This document shows positions 1 through 9,030 of a stretch of DNA of 64,000 nt, piece after piece. The position numbers and the translations under genes were made by a program. Positions within the stretch are counted from its first letter, which is position 1. The number at the start of each line of letters is the position of its first letter. The notes beneath the pieces are model-generated. The model searched no databases and was not told where the DNA came from. It saw only the letters and a program-made list of their open reading frames with translations. The DNA is taken from NCBI GenBank assembly GCA_033297075.1, contig MU858148.1:62001-126000 (forward strand), read 5' to 3'. The DNA is from Rhypophila decipiens (lineage: Eukaryota > Ascomycota > Sordariomycetes > Sordariales > Naviculisporaceae).

Positions 1-1
1 T

Positions 2-1419
2 GCGCCACCTGCAAGACCGAGCAGTCCCGCATACGCATGGAGATCCTCGGTAGACGATTTACAGGACGATGGTACCACTCCACGGGCGCCTAGTCCTGTA
101 TATGGCCAGCGGTACTCACTAGAATATGGGTATGACGAGGACACAGCACCTCGGTCGTCCAGCCCAGTATACGGCCGACGGACTTCGATGGATTCGCGGC
201 AGAGAAATAGTCATGACCACGTGTCGGACCCTCGTTCCCCTAGTCCAGTATATGGCCAGCGGCGATCTTTTGGATCCCAGAGTGGGAACAAGCGCGATGA
301 CGACCGCGCCTCGGGTCATCGACCGTCGAGTCCAGTATATGGTCTGCGACCCTCTCTGGAAAGTCAAGGAGACTCGATAGCAAGAAATAATTGGCTTCCA
401 CCTCTCGAAAAGCACATCACTTCATCGTTTGACGGCGGGTCTCGCCCAACGTTTGAAGTTATCGAAGTCAGCCCAGTCGCCGGCACTGCTTCCTCGACAC
501 CCGTTCCAGCGCTTCCGTCTGAACGCCAGCTGGACTTTAGCTGGATATTCAGACATCACAACAAGGAGCTGGTGGCCCCATTAAACTGCAGGCACCCCCG
601 AAGACGACTCAGTTTCTCCAAACTGTCAAAGAATGGCGCCCATGGCAAGCAAAGAAACCGAGTCCAGTTCCCGGTGTGGCCAGAGGAGGAGGCTGGCATC
701 GCGAAGAAACAGAGCACAGTTTTCGAATCAGCATCGCTGAACTGCACCGAATCCGTCTGCGCAAGCTCCAGTGCAAATTGGTCAATCACGCATCGTACAT
801 GAAGCAGCACAACAAGGAGCCTCCTCCATCCCAACCCAATTCCGACGGACTCGGAACCAGCACAACATGGGAAGACGACCTCCAGGAATACACCAAAACC
901 CTACAAGACTACGATTACATGACTAAATGCAGTAGCTTACCGCGAGACTCTTTTTTAGTGTCTGGTGAAAGAAAGGTAGACGACTACGTCATGCGCGAGA
1001 TCATAGGTGTTCAGATGCCAGTCGCCGAACAACAACATAACCCAATCCCAGTAGTCGGCCCCTGGGAGGAGGACAACCAGCCTATAGGCGGGACACGGAA
1101 CGAGAATGTCGAAAAGTCGTGGATGAAGGCGTTTGAGAAAAGGCTGGTCATGGCTGCTTTAGGAGGCACGTTTCTGGCGGGACCCATGTGGCTGATGGTC
1201 TTGCTGGGAGATGAGTGGTTTTACACGACGCTGGTGTCGACTACAGTGTTTGTATATGCGTTTGGTATGCTTATGAGTGTATTACTTGAGAAGCCGATGG
1301 ATGTGCTCAGCGGAACGGCGGCTTATGCTGCTGTTTTGGTTGTTTTTGTGGGATTGGCGCAGGATTCTGGTCGCTCGCAGGCACAGGGTGGAGGAGCAGG
1401 AAATGGTACTAATGCGTGA
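2..1419 (+). CDS. DUF6594-domain membrane protein, 5'-partial, with SPVYG repeats
   Basis: The reading frame is open from the window edge, so the 5' end is missing. The visible N-terminal part is Ser/Pro/Arg-rich and carries five degenerate copies of S-P-V-Y-G-x-R (codons at 23, 92, 161, 242 and 329). The C-terminal part matches the fungal DUF6594 family: an amphipathic segment around LHRIRLRKLQCKL, a spacer ending in a basic stretch, then three closely spaced hydrophobic helices (from about 1147 to 1365) with the family-like ending TAAYAAVLVVFVG. The family is of unknown function and is predicted to be membrane-anchored through its C-terminus. The repeat part is in one frame (open 2-802) and the membrane part in another (open 541-1419). 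An intron or a frameshift must therefore lie within about 458-676; an acceptor-like CTTTAG ends exactly at 540, where the second frame opens. I could not fix the donor. The family call is firm; the joint is not. Confidence 0.75.
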
Positions 1420-1536
1420 GATGAGAGGCATTCCCACTGGATGATTTGACAATATCGGAATACCATTTTGGATACATTCTCAGCCTTCGGATTACATTAT
1501 TGCTCATCCACGATCTTGAAACCGCCTGCATGCTAG

Positions 1537-2632
1537 TTATATCTTACCAACTCCAGCACCAAGCTTGACAACCGGCGCGACCAAGAACAACGGAGTCAAC
1601 TTGTACTTGTACGGCGCCTTGGTGAAATTCCCGACCTGAGTAATGTTGACGCCGGCACCTCCCCAATCATTCCCTGATACGTTCACATCTTGTCAGTATC
1701 ATCTCATATCACGAACCATCAAGGTATGGAAGAGACTTACTAGCCCCCAAATTAGCAAACCCATCCAGCTCCTCATCCCCACAAACACACGTATTCGGCG
1801 AATCATCCGGAATCACCAAGCCATACGTACTCAGCGCCTCTCTCGTATCGCCGCGAAAGACATTCCCCTCCACAAGAACTTGATTATCCGACCGCGAATG
1901 AATAGCCTGATACAAGAAATCCTCATACAGGTTATTATACACATGCTGATGTCCAAACCGTCCCGCAGGGCCCCTGGTCCCTTCATGGCGCCAGTAGTTG
2001 TGATGATACGTGATGTGCAGCTTTCCAAAGTCAATATCTCGGAAATTCGCATCATTCCCTACAAGCGAGGACTTCCAGTGATCGTGAAAGTAATTCCATG
2101 AGAGCGTGATCCAGTCTGATCCGCGGATGATGTCGACTTGGCCGTCGTATTGGTCTGGGCCGTGGGAGATGTCCGAGGTGAATTCGTTGTGGTCTACCCA
2201 GACGCGGGTCGAGTTGCGGATCGTGATGCAATCGTTGCCGAGGATGTAGCTGATTTTGAGGTTGCGGATTATGACGTTGGAGGCGTTGACTATGTCTAGG
2301 CCCGACCCTGTGATGTGCGCTTGGGTGAGTTTGTCGCCGATGACGGACTTGTTGGAGCCGATTTTGGGGCGGGAGGTGAAAGTTAGGTTTCCTTGGACTA
2401 TTATCGTTCGTGGGGTGTTGTCTTTTACTGCGGACAGGAAGGAGGTTGTGTTGGAGACGGTTACTGTTTCGCCGCCTTTACCGCCTGTTGTTGGGCCGAT
2501 GGGGTTGTCTTCGGCGAATCCTTCGATGTTCCATGATGCTAGGAGACTTAGGGGGTTTGGTAGGAGAGGTGCTGCGGATGAAAGTGAGGTTAGTGCTGAG
2601 AGGAAAGTTACCGCTGATATTTGGAGCCGCAT
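1537..2632 (-). CDS. Secreted pectate lyase, polysaccharide lyase family 1
   Basis: Two exons, complement(join(1537..1673,1741..2632)), encode 342 residues; the 67-base intron has donor GTAAGT and acceptor TATCAG. The protein starts with a signal peptide (MRLQISAVTFLSALTSLSSA). It shows PL1 hallmarks: VWVDH near residue 142, WNYFHDHWKSSLVG, and the catalytic arginine motif R-x-P-x-x-R-x-G as RGPAGRFG near residue 220. The Asp pair of the calcium site lies around DQYDGQVD. Family members cleave polygalacturonan by calcium-dependent beta-elimination outside the cell, releasing unsaturated oligogalacturonides. Length and single-domain layout are normal for fungal PL1 enzymes. The last 46 residues (NDWGGAG to the end) come from exon 2. 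The gene is divergent from the Thr-rich gene at 3812, with 1.2 kb between. It suggests plant-material degradation or plant association. Confidence 0.92.
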
Positions 2633-3811
2633 CTTGCCAAGATGTCAAAGTTGATTAGGTATATACAAGAGCTGATATTAATATCGATCTGGACGCTAGA
2701 CGATCAACTTGACGGCATGGATCCAAGGAATTGGAAAGGGCGGAGAAAGACCAGTATTAGTAACAGCTCATCATGACTCTCTCGGGACTGTCATTCCTAA
2801 CCTTCAGTAGTAGGGTAGCTCTAGTTACGACACTATCAGCACCCTGAACAGCGGGAACCCCGCCGAGGAAACGCTGCCAACCAATAATGAAGTCGTTTAC
2901 AGAACGGTCATTTATCCGTCTCGGCGGTGATGGTCTGGCTTAATATGTGAGTGGTGGATTTTGGCGGATGTCAGAAACCCGTTGGAGAAATACAACCTTG
3001 GAATAACATCTGTCCTACCCCGAACCAGGGGTAATCATGATGGGGAAGTCCACCCGAATCGGATCTGGAAAATTGAGGAAACAGAATAGTTGGAAGTAAA
3101 TTTCGTTCTCCCGGGTCCAGTAGCTGAGTTGTCGGATCAAGTCGGATCCCATGTGCTGATAATTTTACTCTGCCGGTCGCCTGTCGGGTTGGGGTCGGGT
3201 TGGGCGATTCGTGAAAAGACGTTGTAGCGAGAGCGGAGTAGAGATCCCCTATTAGTCTCAGGACAGGCAGCTAGATACATGTGATGATGAATGTCTGGAT
3301 AGAGTGCTCATATAGTAGTGCTACACTGGTACGAAGCAGCCAATGACCGTCAGTTGCTTATAATAAGCTTTAAAGAGGAACTTTCTACTGTGACGTTGAC
3401 CAAAATTTGCTAGGCTAATTTAGCGTTCCATAGCACATTGAGAGTTATGAAGGCTACAGTGAGCATTTCTTCTGGGAATAGTTACTTGTTTTGGGCAGTT
3501 CCACGACAAAACAAGGTCGGGATGGCTGGCGAGGCCCGGTCGAGGACAGCCGATATCCGTAATCCGTATCGGCGACTTTGTACCATGTTCATTGTTACAT
3601 TGGACCACATTGAAGGTTTACCAATCATCATGGTAAGCAAGTGCCCTGCATGCAACAAGGACCCTCAGATGATGTTTCTATAAGGGCTGGTAATGCCAGT
3701 AAGAGACCAAGGATACATATAAATCGACAACCCATCCACATGGAATGCGTGTCGTCAATATGAACAGGCAAACAACAAGGTCATCACCAGACGAAGCGAT
3801 ATCCAGGAGCC
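2633..3811. other. Intergenic, shared upstream region
   Basis: This 1.2-kb region separates the divergent pectate lyase and Thr-rich genes and so should hold both promoters. Apart from a TATA-like box before the second gene I see no gene, RNA or strong repeat. Confidence 0.5.
3718..3724 (+). promoter_or_regulatory. TATA-like box of the Thr-rich secreted protein gene
   Basis: The sequence tataaat lies 88 bases before the ATG at 3812, a usual spacing for a fungal TATA element once a short leader is allowed. Prediction from sequence only. Confidence 0.4.
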
Positions 3812-4915
3812 ATGGCCTTGCTAAAACTTTCCTTCGGAGTGAGCCTGTCTAAACTTGCAGCCTTGTTAGTTATCGGGAATGCCTTCTTCGTCGCAGCCGA
3901 GGACATTGCCCTCCCAAACATCAAACGCCGTGGCCACACAACAACAACCATGACAGTGACATCCACTGCGGCTCCGATTACTACAACAGTCAACCCACGA
4001 GACCCAACAATCACCTGGAAGCCCCCCGGGTGGACCGTCACCGTCGCTCCCCCAGACCACACCCAAGTCATCACCTCCCCAGGCTGCCTCACCTACTCGT
4101 TCATATCACCACCGGCCGACCATCCAACCTCAGTCTCAACCGTCACCGTCACCGTCAGGGACACCGTAACTATAACCAACCCCAGCCGCCTCCCTCTCAT
4201 AACCCAAACAATCTTCCCGACACCAACCGTAACCCTCACCACTCCTCGAGGAACCGTCATCTCAGTCCACTGCACCAACACCCTAGTAGTATCCTACTAC
4301 GACAAACCCGATGCTCCAGCAACGTATACCTTCTCCGTCTGGCAAAGCACAAGCTTCATCACAGGCCTCTGCAAGTCAACCACCACCTGGACAACGACCA
4401 TCCCCGGCGTTGTCCTCCCCACCACGACGCTTCAAGACTGGGAGTACTTTTCGAGCGGCTCGACTCTAGCAACAAAATACTCGATCGCCATATTGGACCT
4501 AACCCAAGTAACATTTCCCGGCGTGACGACCTCTACACGATGTGATCCCTCCTTGAACCCAAGCCCGGCGATTACCACCACGACAGTGCGTTTCAACAGA
4601 CAGAGCACGACGACTATCACCACCAAAGTCCCTGATCCCAGTGCCTGCGTCAAGCCGGCAGTTCACAGAAGAGAAGCAGACAGTTTTGATCAGGAACTAC
4701 CGGCTCGTCAAGTCACGGCGAGCCCGATAGAAGTCAGGACGGTGGTCTACACAACTGTCACGGTGATTGACAATACTATTCGCACCCTGACAGGAACGGC
4801 TATCGTGGACGTGGTGACGCAGTCATTCCCCCGGACTTCGATTATCTGGACGACGCTGACGGGAACAGAGACGGTCAAGGTCACGAGTCGGGTGTGTCCG
4901 ACTCTGGCCCTCTGA
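3812..4915 (+). CDS. Thr/Ser-rich secreted or wall protein, unknown function
   Basis: A single exon encodes 367 residues. The N-terminus is a clear signal peptide (MALLKLSFGVSLSKLAALLV, continuing to FFVAA). A tribasic KRR follows at about residue 38, where a Kex2-type protease could cut. The rest is dominated by Thr, Val, Ser and Pro in alternating TVTVT-like runs, with few and scattered Cys and a second dibasic site (HRRE) at about residue 286. Such composition is usual for O-mannosylated surface proteins. There is no C-terminal GPI-like hydrophobic tail and no catalytic domain that I recognise. I selected the ATG at 3812 because it gives the signal peptide and follows the TATA-like box. 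Function is unknown; a secreted or wall-associated role is inferred from composition. Confidence 0.75.
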   Translation: MALLKLSFGVSLSKLAALLVIGNAFFVAAEDIALPNIKRRGHTTTTMTVTSTAAPITTTVNPRDPTITWKPPGWTVTVAPPDHTQVITSPGCLTYSFISPPADHPTSVSTVTVTVRDTVTITNPSRLPLITQTIFPTPTVTLTTPRGTVISVHCTNTLVVSYYDKPDAPATYTFSVWQSTSFITGLCKSTTTWTTTIPGVVLPTTTLQDWEYFSSGSTLATKYSIAILDLTQVTFPGVTTSTRCDPSLNPSPAITTTTVRFNRQSTTTITTKVPDPSACVKPAVHRREADSFDQELPARQVTASPIEVRTVVYTTVTVIDNTIRTLTGTAIVDVVTQSFPRTSIIWTTLTGTETVKVTSRVCPTLAL

Positions 4916-5071
4916 AGAGACGGTCCTGTGGATAGCACAATGTATTGTAGCGGGAAATGTTAATCACGTTATTCATAGACTATGCCTCCCTTGGGTATTG
5001 CCATGCTAGAAAAAAGAAAACCTCAACACCGAGAACCATGCTCTAGAGAAATGTTCTGCCCGATTACAGAT

Positions 5072-5592
5072 CTACTCCGTGACACGCTGTATTCTGTAGC
5101 TGCTTGCGTATTCCTGTCAGAAACCCCCAAGTTAGCACAGGGCAAGGAAATCAACAAGAGAGGTCAAAAATCACGGCATACCTCTCCCATTCGTTCGACA
5201 TAACGATCCATAACGGCATCCTGAGCCGACTGGTCGACGTGGTCCCTCGGGTTAGAACGGCGATACTGTTCGTCGCTGGCTCGAAGTGCCGCTCTGATGA
5301 CTTCAGTCCTAGCGTTGGCTCGTTCCATTGCCGCAACCAGGGTCAAGATTTCTCTGGCTCTGTCTTGGACGCGATTCCGCCAGGGCGAATCATGCCAGGC
5401 CCGTTGTGCGGCGCGTGTTGTATCTTCAGGCTGGCCGCGCTATAGTTCCGAGGGCAATGGTTAGGTTCCGTTGATCAATGGGGTAGATGGGTTGGGAAAT
5501 ACCTGGGCGCCGTTCTGGACCTCGTTGGTCTCGTTCCTCTGAGCTTGATTGGCTCCGTTGGCGCGAGGGTCGTTACAATCGGAAGAAGCCAT
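5072..5592 (-). CDS. Small hypothetical protein, three exons
   Basis: I assembled this from splice signals: complement(join(5072..5113,5182..5439,5503..5592)), 129 residues. Both introns are short (68 and 63 bases), start GTATGC and GTATTT, contain CTAAC-type branch sites and end CAG and TAG. All junctions are phase 0 and join into one frame, which chance rarely gives. The product starts MASSDCNDPRANGANQ and ends SSYRIQRVTE. It is hydrophilic, rich in Arg, Glu, Gln and Ala, and its middle (about residues 45-85) looks like one long helix (RVQDRAREILTLVAAMERAN). It has no signal peptide or membrane segment. I do not recognise a family. It is convergent with the Thr-rich gene, whose stop is 156 bases away. 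Confidence 0.6.
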
Positions 5593-5960
5593 GGCGAAGA
5601 TTGGAATAGGGGTTATGGTAGATGATAAGACGAGTTATGGTTCTGACGGTACTGGAACGCAGCAAGCTGGAAGGGGGTTTTTTGTTGGTTGGCTACGTGA
5701 TGAGTTGAGGGAATTCGGTGAGAGTGGAAGGGGGGGGAAGAGTCAAACTGAAATTTCAAACCGTGTTAGGGTTACCGTCTGATCATAGCCTGGGCCTTCT
5801 GGAATCAAATCGATTGGGCCCGCCCGTTCATACCGCTGGTACAGTCGATCCGTCCGAAGCTCTCAGGCCTGGTATGTTCCCTGGCCATACTGGCGACTGA
5901 AACGCGAGGTTATTGACCAACTCTTTTATATGAATTACATAGTTGCCTTGATTCTGCTAT

Positions 5961-6547
5961 CTCGAAGAGGATTTCTACTCACACATCCCCCTTTTACTGC
6001 TCCCACATCCCCCCTCCAGGATTAGGGTTCAGGCAACTAGTGGACAGTTATACGACAAGATGGTGTTTTAACGCGTAAAAACACACATTTTAATGATCAC
6101 CACCATGCCCCTCCTGCCCACCATATAACACATGCCTCCGTTGTTGCTAATAGGAGTAGAATCTAGTAATGTTTTTCGTGGTGTTGAAGGTAACAATGAC
6201 TTGACTAGCTTAACTGACTAGATTAGCTTAACTGGCTTTACTGGCTTGACTGGCTTGACTGGCTTGACTAGCTTAACTGGCTTAACGGCTTGACTAGCTT
6301 GACTAGCTTAACAAGCTAGATTGGCTGGATTTGACTACATTTTACATACTTAACAACGGCGAGAACAAGTAACAATAACTTCGTTTTTCGGCGGTAATAG
6401 GGGCGAAAGAAATATGTAGTTACTAGTTTGGGCTGTTTTACGGCGAAATGCAGGCTCTTTAATTGCTAGCTGCAATGTAGATTAATATATAACGGACGAT
6501 GTAAGAGCAGTAAAGGGGGAATGTGCGAATAGAAATCCTCATCTTGA
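5961..6547. mobile_element. Fold-back / MITE-like element with about 49-base inverted arms
   Basis: The left arm (5961-6009) and right arm (6498-6547) are reverse complements over about 49 bases, with roughly 40 matching positions, a few substitutions and three single-base gaps. The cores gagcagtaaa and tagaaatcctc are identical. The 587-base span has no coding capacity and contains the decamer minisatellite. This structure is what a non-autonomous terminal-inverted-repeat element looks like. I could not define a clean target-site duplication. Confidence 0.55.
6199..6331. repeat. Decamer minisatellite (TTGACTGGC / TTAACTAGC type)
   Basis: About twelve to thirteen tandem, degenerate copies of a 10-base unit, variants of cttgactggc, cttgactagc and cttaactggc. 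It lies inside the inverted-repeat element. Confidence 0.75.
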
Positions 6548-6690
6548 AAAGGGATCTAAAATTAAAGATCAATTTAGATGTTATGTTCTATGGTAAAGGC
6601 TGAGATAAATTGCTTGTCAACACAGTAATAAGAGGCAGAAGCTAATAGGGGTAAGATTCTAAATAGCGTATATATATAGGCATTGTCCTA

Positions 6691-6726
6691 GGCCTTAACT
6701 AGCTAGAATAAATACCTTGACTAGAC
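6691..6726. repeat. 36-base direct repeat, copy 1
   Basis: It matches 6894-6929 with three mismatches in 36 bases (core ttaactagctagaataaata). The two copies bracket the 153-base LTR-like segment. Confidence 0.65.
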
Positions 6727-6729
6727 CAG

Positions 6730-6882
6730 TGTCACGGCGAGCCGTGATAACACAAGCGATAGTGCCCTATTGAAACCACTATATAACACACAATTCTAAG
6801 GCTGGCTTGCAGCTTAGAATTTGGCATCTTTTTTAAGGAGGTTTGGCCTAGTGGTGTGGTTCTAGATTCCCAAATCGTCACA
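6730..6882. mobile_element. Possible solo LTR relic
   Basis: The segment starts TGTCACGG and ends CGTCACA, thus TG...CA, and is flanked by accag and actag, a 4-of-5 target-duplication-like match. Near its start there is a perfect 7-base stem (TCACGGC/GCCGTGA). The start resembles fungal gypsy-type LTR ends. There is no internal domain, so at most this is a solo LTR. The alternative is an unrelated segment inside a duplicated AT-rich repeat. Confidence 0.3.
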
Positions 6883-6893
6883 ACTAGAATAGA

Positions 6894-6929
6894 GGCTTTA
6901 ACTAGCTAGAATAAATACCTTAACTAGTC
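6894..6929. repeat. 36-base direct repeat, copy 2
   Basis: Second copy of the repeat at 6691-6726. A shortened third echo (tcggaataaatgc) follows immediately after it. Confidence 0.65.
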
Positions 6930-7338
6930 GGAATAAATGCGAAATTAGACTACTGCCGGTATACGAGAGTAGTAGTGCCTGGATATTAGGCGCCTTCTAA
7001 ATAGGTAAGTTAAGCAGTCCTTGGGCAAAGGACTGCGCCTTGAAGTGAGTGGTGGATGAACCCTGGAATCTAGACACTAGCTAAGTGGCACCTGTCATAG
7101 AGTGAATTCAACTGATTTTGTCTTGCTTGGGAAACTTGGTTTGTTCTGGCCCCTTACCGGGGCTGGTCCCGTACAAGCCCCACATCTCGGCGCCGAATTC
7201 AGCACCTGCCGGCCGTCCAACAATAACGGATGCGGCCCCACATGCTGGTATTAGTAACAGGTCTTTTGGGTGATGACGCCATTGATCAACGATCTACATG
7301 GCCGTCATCTACCAAGCCTTTTTTGTGTGTCGTACCGG

Positions 7339-7346
7339 TATAAAAG
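7339..7346 (+). promoter_or_regulatory. TATA box of the mannose-6-phosphate isomerase gene
   Basis: tataaaag lies 141 bases before the ATG at 7480 and is followed by a CT/CA-rich leader, as in many fungal promoters. Confidence 0.5.
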
Positions 7347-7479
7347 GATTCCTTTTGTTCATCTTTTTCAAACATCACATCTCACTGACCTCAGTTAATG
7401 CCAACACCAGATCAACCATTATTCTTTCCATACAGACCACACCATCAACATCGTCAATTCTTCCCTAAAATCCGCAACC

Positions 7480-8727
7480 ATGACAGATCGTGTCTTTCAG
7501 CTCATCGGCAGCTGCAACAACTTTCCCTGGGGCCAGAAAGGGAGCAAGTCGCTAGCAGCTCGCCTGTGTGCCAAAGCAGACAAGGAATTCTCCCCCGAAG
7601 ACGACAAGCCCTACTCAGAGCTCTGGTTCGGCGACTACCCCGACTTTCCAGCCCGTGTCCTCTCAACCCGCGAGCTCCTCTCCGATGTCCTCGACAAAAA
7701 CAAAGAAACGCTCCTAGGCAAAAGAGTCATCGAGGAAGAGCTTCTCTACTCTGGAGGAAAGCAAACGGGACAGCACCTCCCGTACCTGCCCAAAATCCTC
7801 TCCATCGCCAAAGCCCTGCCACTTCAAATTCACCCAGACAAGTACCTGGCCGAAAAGCTTCACGCAGAAGACCCCGAGACCTTTACCGATGCCAACCACA
7901 AGCCCGAGATTGCAATCGCATTGACACCGTTCGAGGTCTTTGCGGGCTTCAAACCGGCGCAGGAAATCCAAGCCTTGTTCACACAGATTCCCGACTTGAG
8001 GCAGTTCATACCTGATTCGGCACAAAACTCTACCAACTGGGACGAGAACAGCCTCCGCGAGCTCGTCTTGACGGTCCTCAGAGCTACACCCGAAACCGTC
8101 AAATCCGTCGCAGCAGCCTTGCAAAAAGCCGACCTATCCAGCATGAAGAAGCAGACCTATATCCAGGACCTTCTCCCCCGGTTGCAGGAACAGTACAGCG
8201 AACGAGATCCTGCCACGTTGGTCGCACTTCTGACCATGAACTACATGACTCTTTTGCCGGGCGAAGCACTCTACATTCCCGCAGACGGGATACATGCCTA
8301 CCTGTCGGGCGACATCGTCGAGTGCATGGCGCGGAGCAATAACGTGGTCAATGCAGGATTCTGTGGCCCCTCGGAGATGAATAATTTGGAGCTTTTTGCA
8401 AAGAGTCTGACCTTTGGGGAGCAGAATGTCGAGGATTTGTATCTCAAGTATGAGGAGATTGGCTCTAGCAAGACGAGGGTGTATAACCCGCCTATCAGGG
8501 AGTTTCGGGTGTTGAGGACTACTTTGGGGGGTGGTGACTTCGAGGTGCTTGGGCAATATGATGGGCCGGGTGTGTTTATTGTTACCAAGGGACGCGGGCA
8601 GTTCAAGGCTGACGGAAAGGAGTTTGGCTTGGAGGAGGGCAGTATTTACTTTGTTGCGCCGGGTGTGGAGGTTCAGTTTGAGGCGTCGAAGGACCAGGAG
8701 CTGGAGGTCTTTACTGTTGTTGTTTAG
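7480..8727 (+). CDS. Mannose-6-phosphate isomerase, type I
   Basis: A single exon encodes 415 residues. The enzyme interconverts fructose-6-phosphate and mannose-6-phosphate in the cytosol, feeding GDP-mannose for wall and glycoprotein synthesis. Expected zinc ligands are visible: Gln116 and His118 in LQIHPDK, Glu143 in HKPEIAIAL and His272 in ADGIHAYLSGD. The following segment ECMARSNNVVNAGF is the conserved active-site arginine region, and the N-terminal NFPWGQKGS is family-like. One difference is that the usual ELWMGTHPS motif reads ELWFGDYPDFPA here, and the region after it is altered and shortened. The protein could therefore be a divergent paralog of the housekeeping enzyme. The ATG at 7480 gives the standard N-terminus and follows a TATA box and CT-rich leader. 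Confidence 0.93.
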   Translation: MTDRVFQLIGSCNNFPWGQKGSKSLAARLCAKADKEFSPEDDKPYSELWFGDYPDFPARVLSTRELLSDVLDKNKETLLGKRVIEEELLYSGGKQTGQHLPYLPKILSIAKALPLQIHPDKYLAEKLHAEDPETFTDANHKPEIAIALTPFEVFAGFKPAQEIQALFTQIPDLRQFIPDSAQNSTNWDENSLRELVLTVLRATPETVKSVAAALQKADLSSMKKQTYIQDLLPRLQEQYSERDPATLVALLTMNYMTLLPGEALYIPADGIHAYLSGDIVECMARSNNVVNAGFCGPSEMNNLELFAKSLTFGEQNVEDLYLKYEEIGSSKTRVYNPPIREFRVLRTTLGGGDFEVLGQYDGPGVFIVTKGRGQFKADGKEFGLEEGSIYFVAPGVEVQFEASKDQELEVFTVVV

Positions 8728-9030
8728 AGCTGTTCGGACGCGACGTCGTAGCTGATTATGTCCTTAGTATACCTATCACTCCAATAGCACAGCAGGCATC
8801 AAATGGTTATGGCGGTACTCCTTAACTACTACATTGACATTGCTGTGGTTTACTCCTTTCTCGCCATGTCTGATGATAGACCTGAACCCGAAGTAGGCAT
8901 GGATATTGCTTGGATGGCTTTCTGTCAACCCGGTAGGCTTAGCCTGCTCTGCATGATAATAGTACAGGAGAGTCATCAATCCTCGGCGGCTCCTTGTCAG
9001 AATTCATGTCTTCATTAACCGGTGCTTGCA
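8728..9030. other. Convergent 3' region
   Basis: Space between the stop codons of two convergent genes. I see nothing else in it. Confidence 0.4.

Larger units (their letters stand above)
5593..7338. other. AT-rich, repeat-derived gene-free block
   Basis: No credible coding region. Base composition shifts to AT-rich from about 5900 to 7000, and this is where the fold-back element, the minisatellite and the LTR-like relic lie. The pattern fits decayed mobile DNA, possibly altered by repeat-induced point mutation; that last step is inference. Confidence 0.6.

Noticed and set aside
6012..6032. TTAGGG motif in ggattagggttcagg, also one near 5765
   Set aside because: Single copies of the telomere-type hexamer are expected by chance. 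There is no tandem array, and housekeeping genes lie on both sides.
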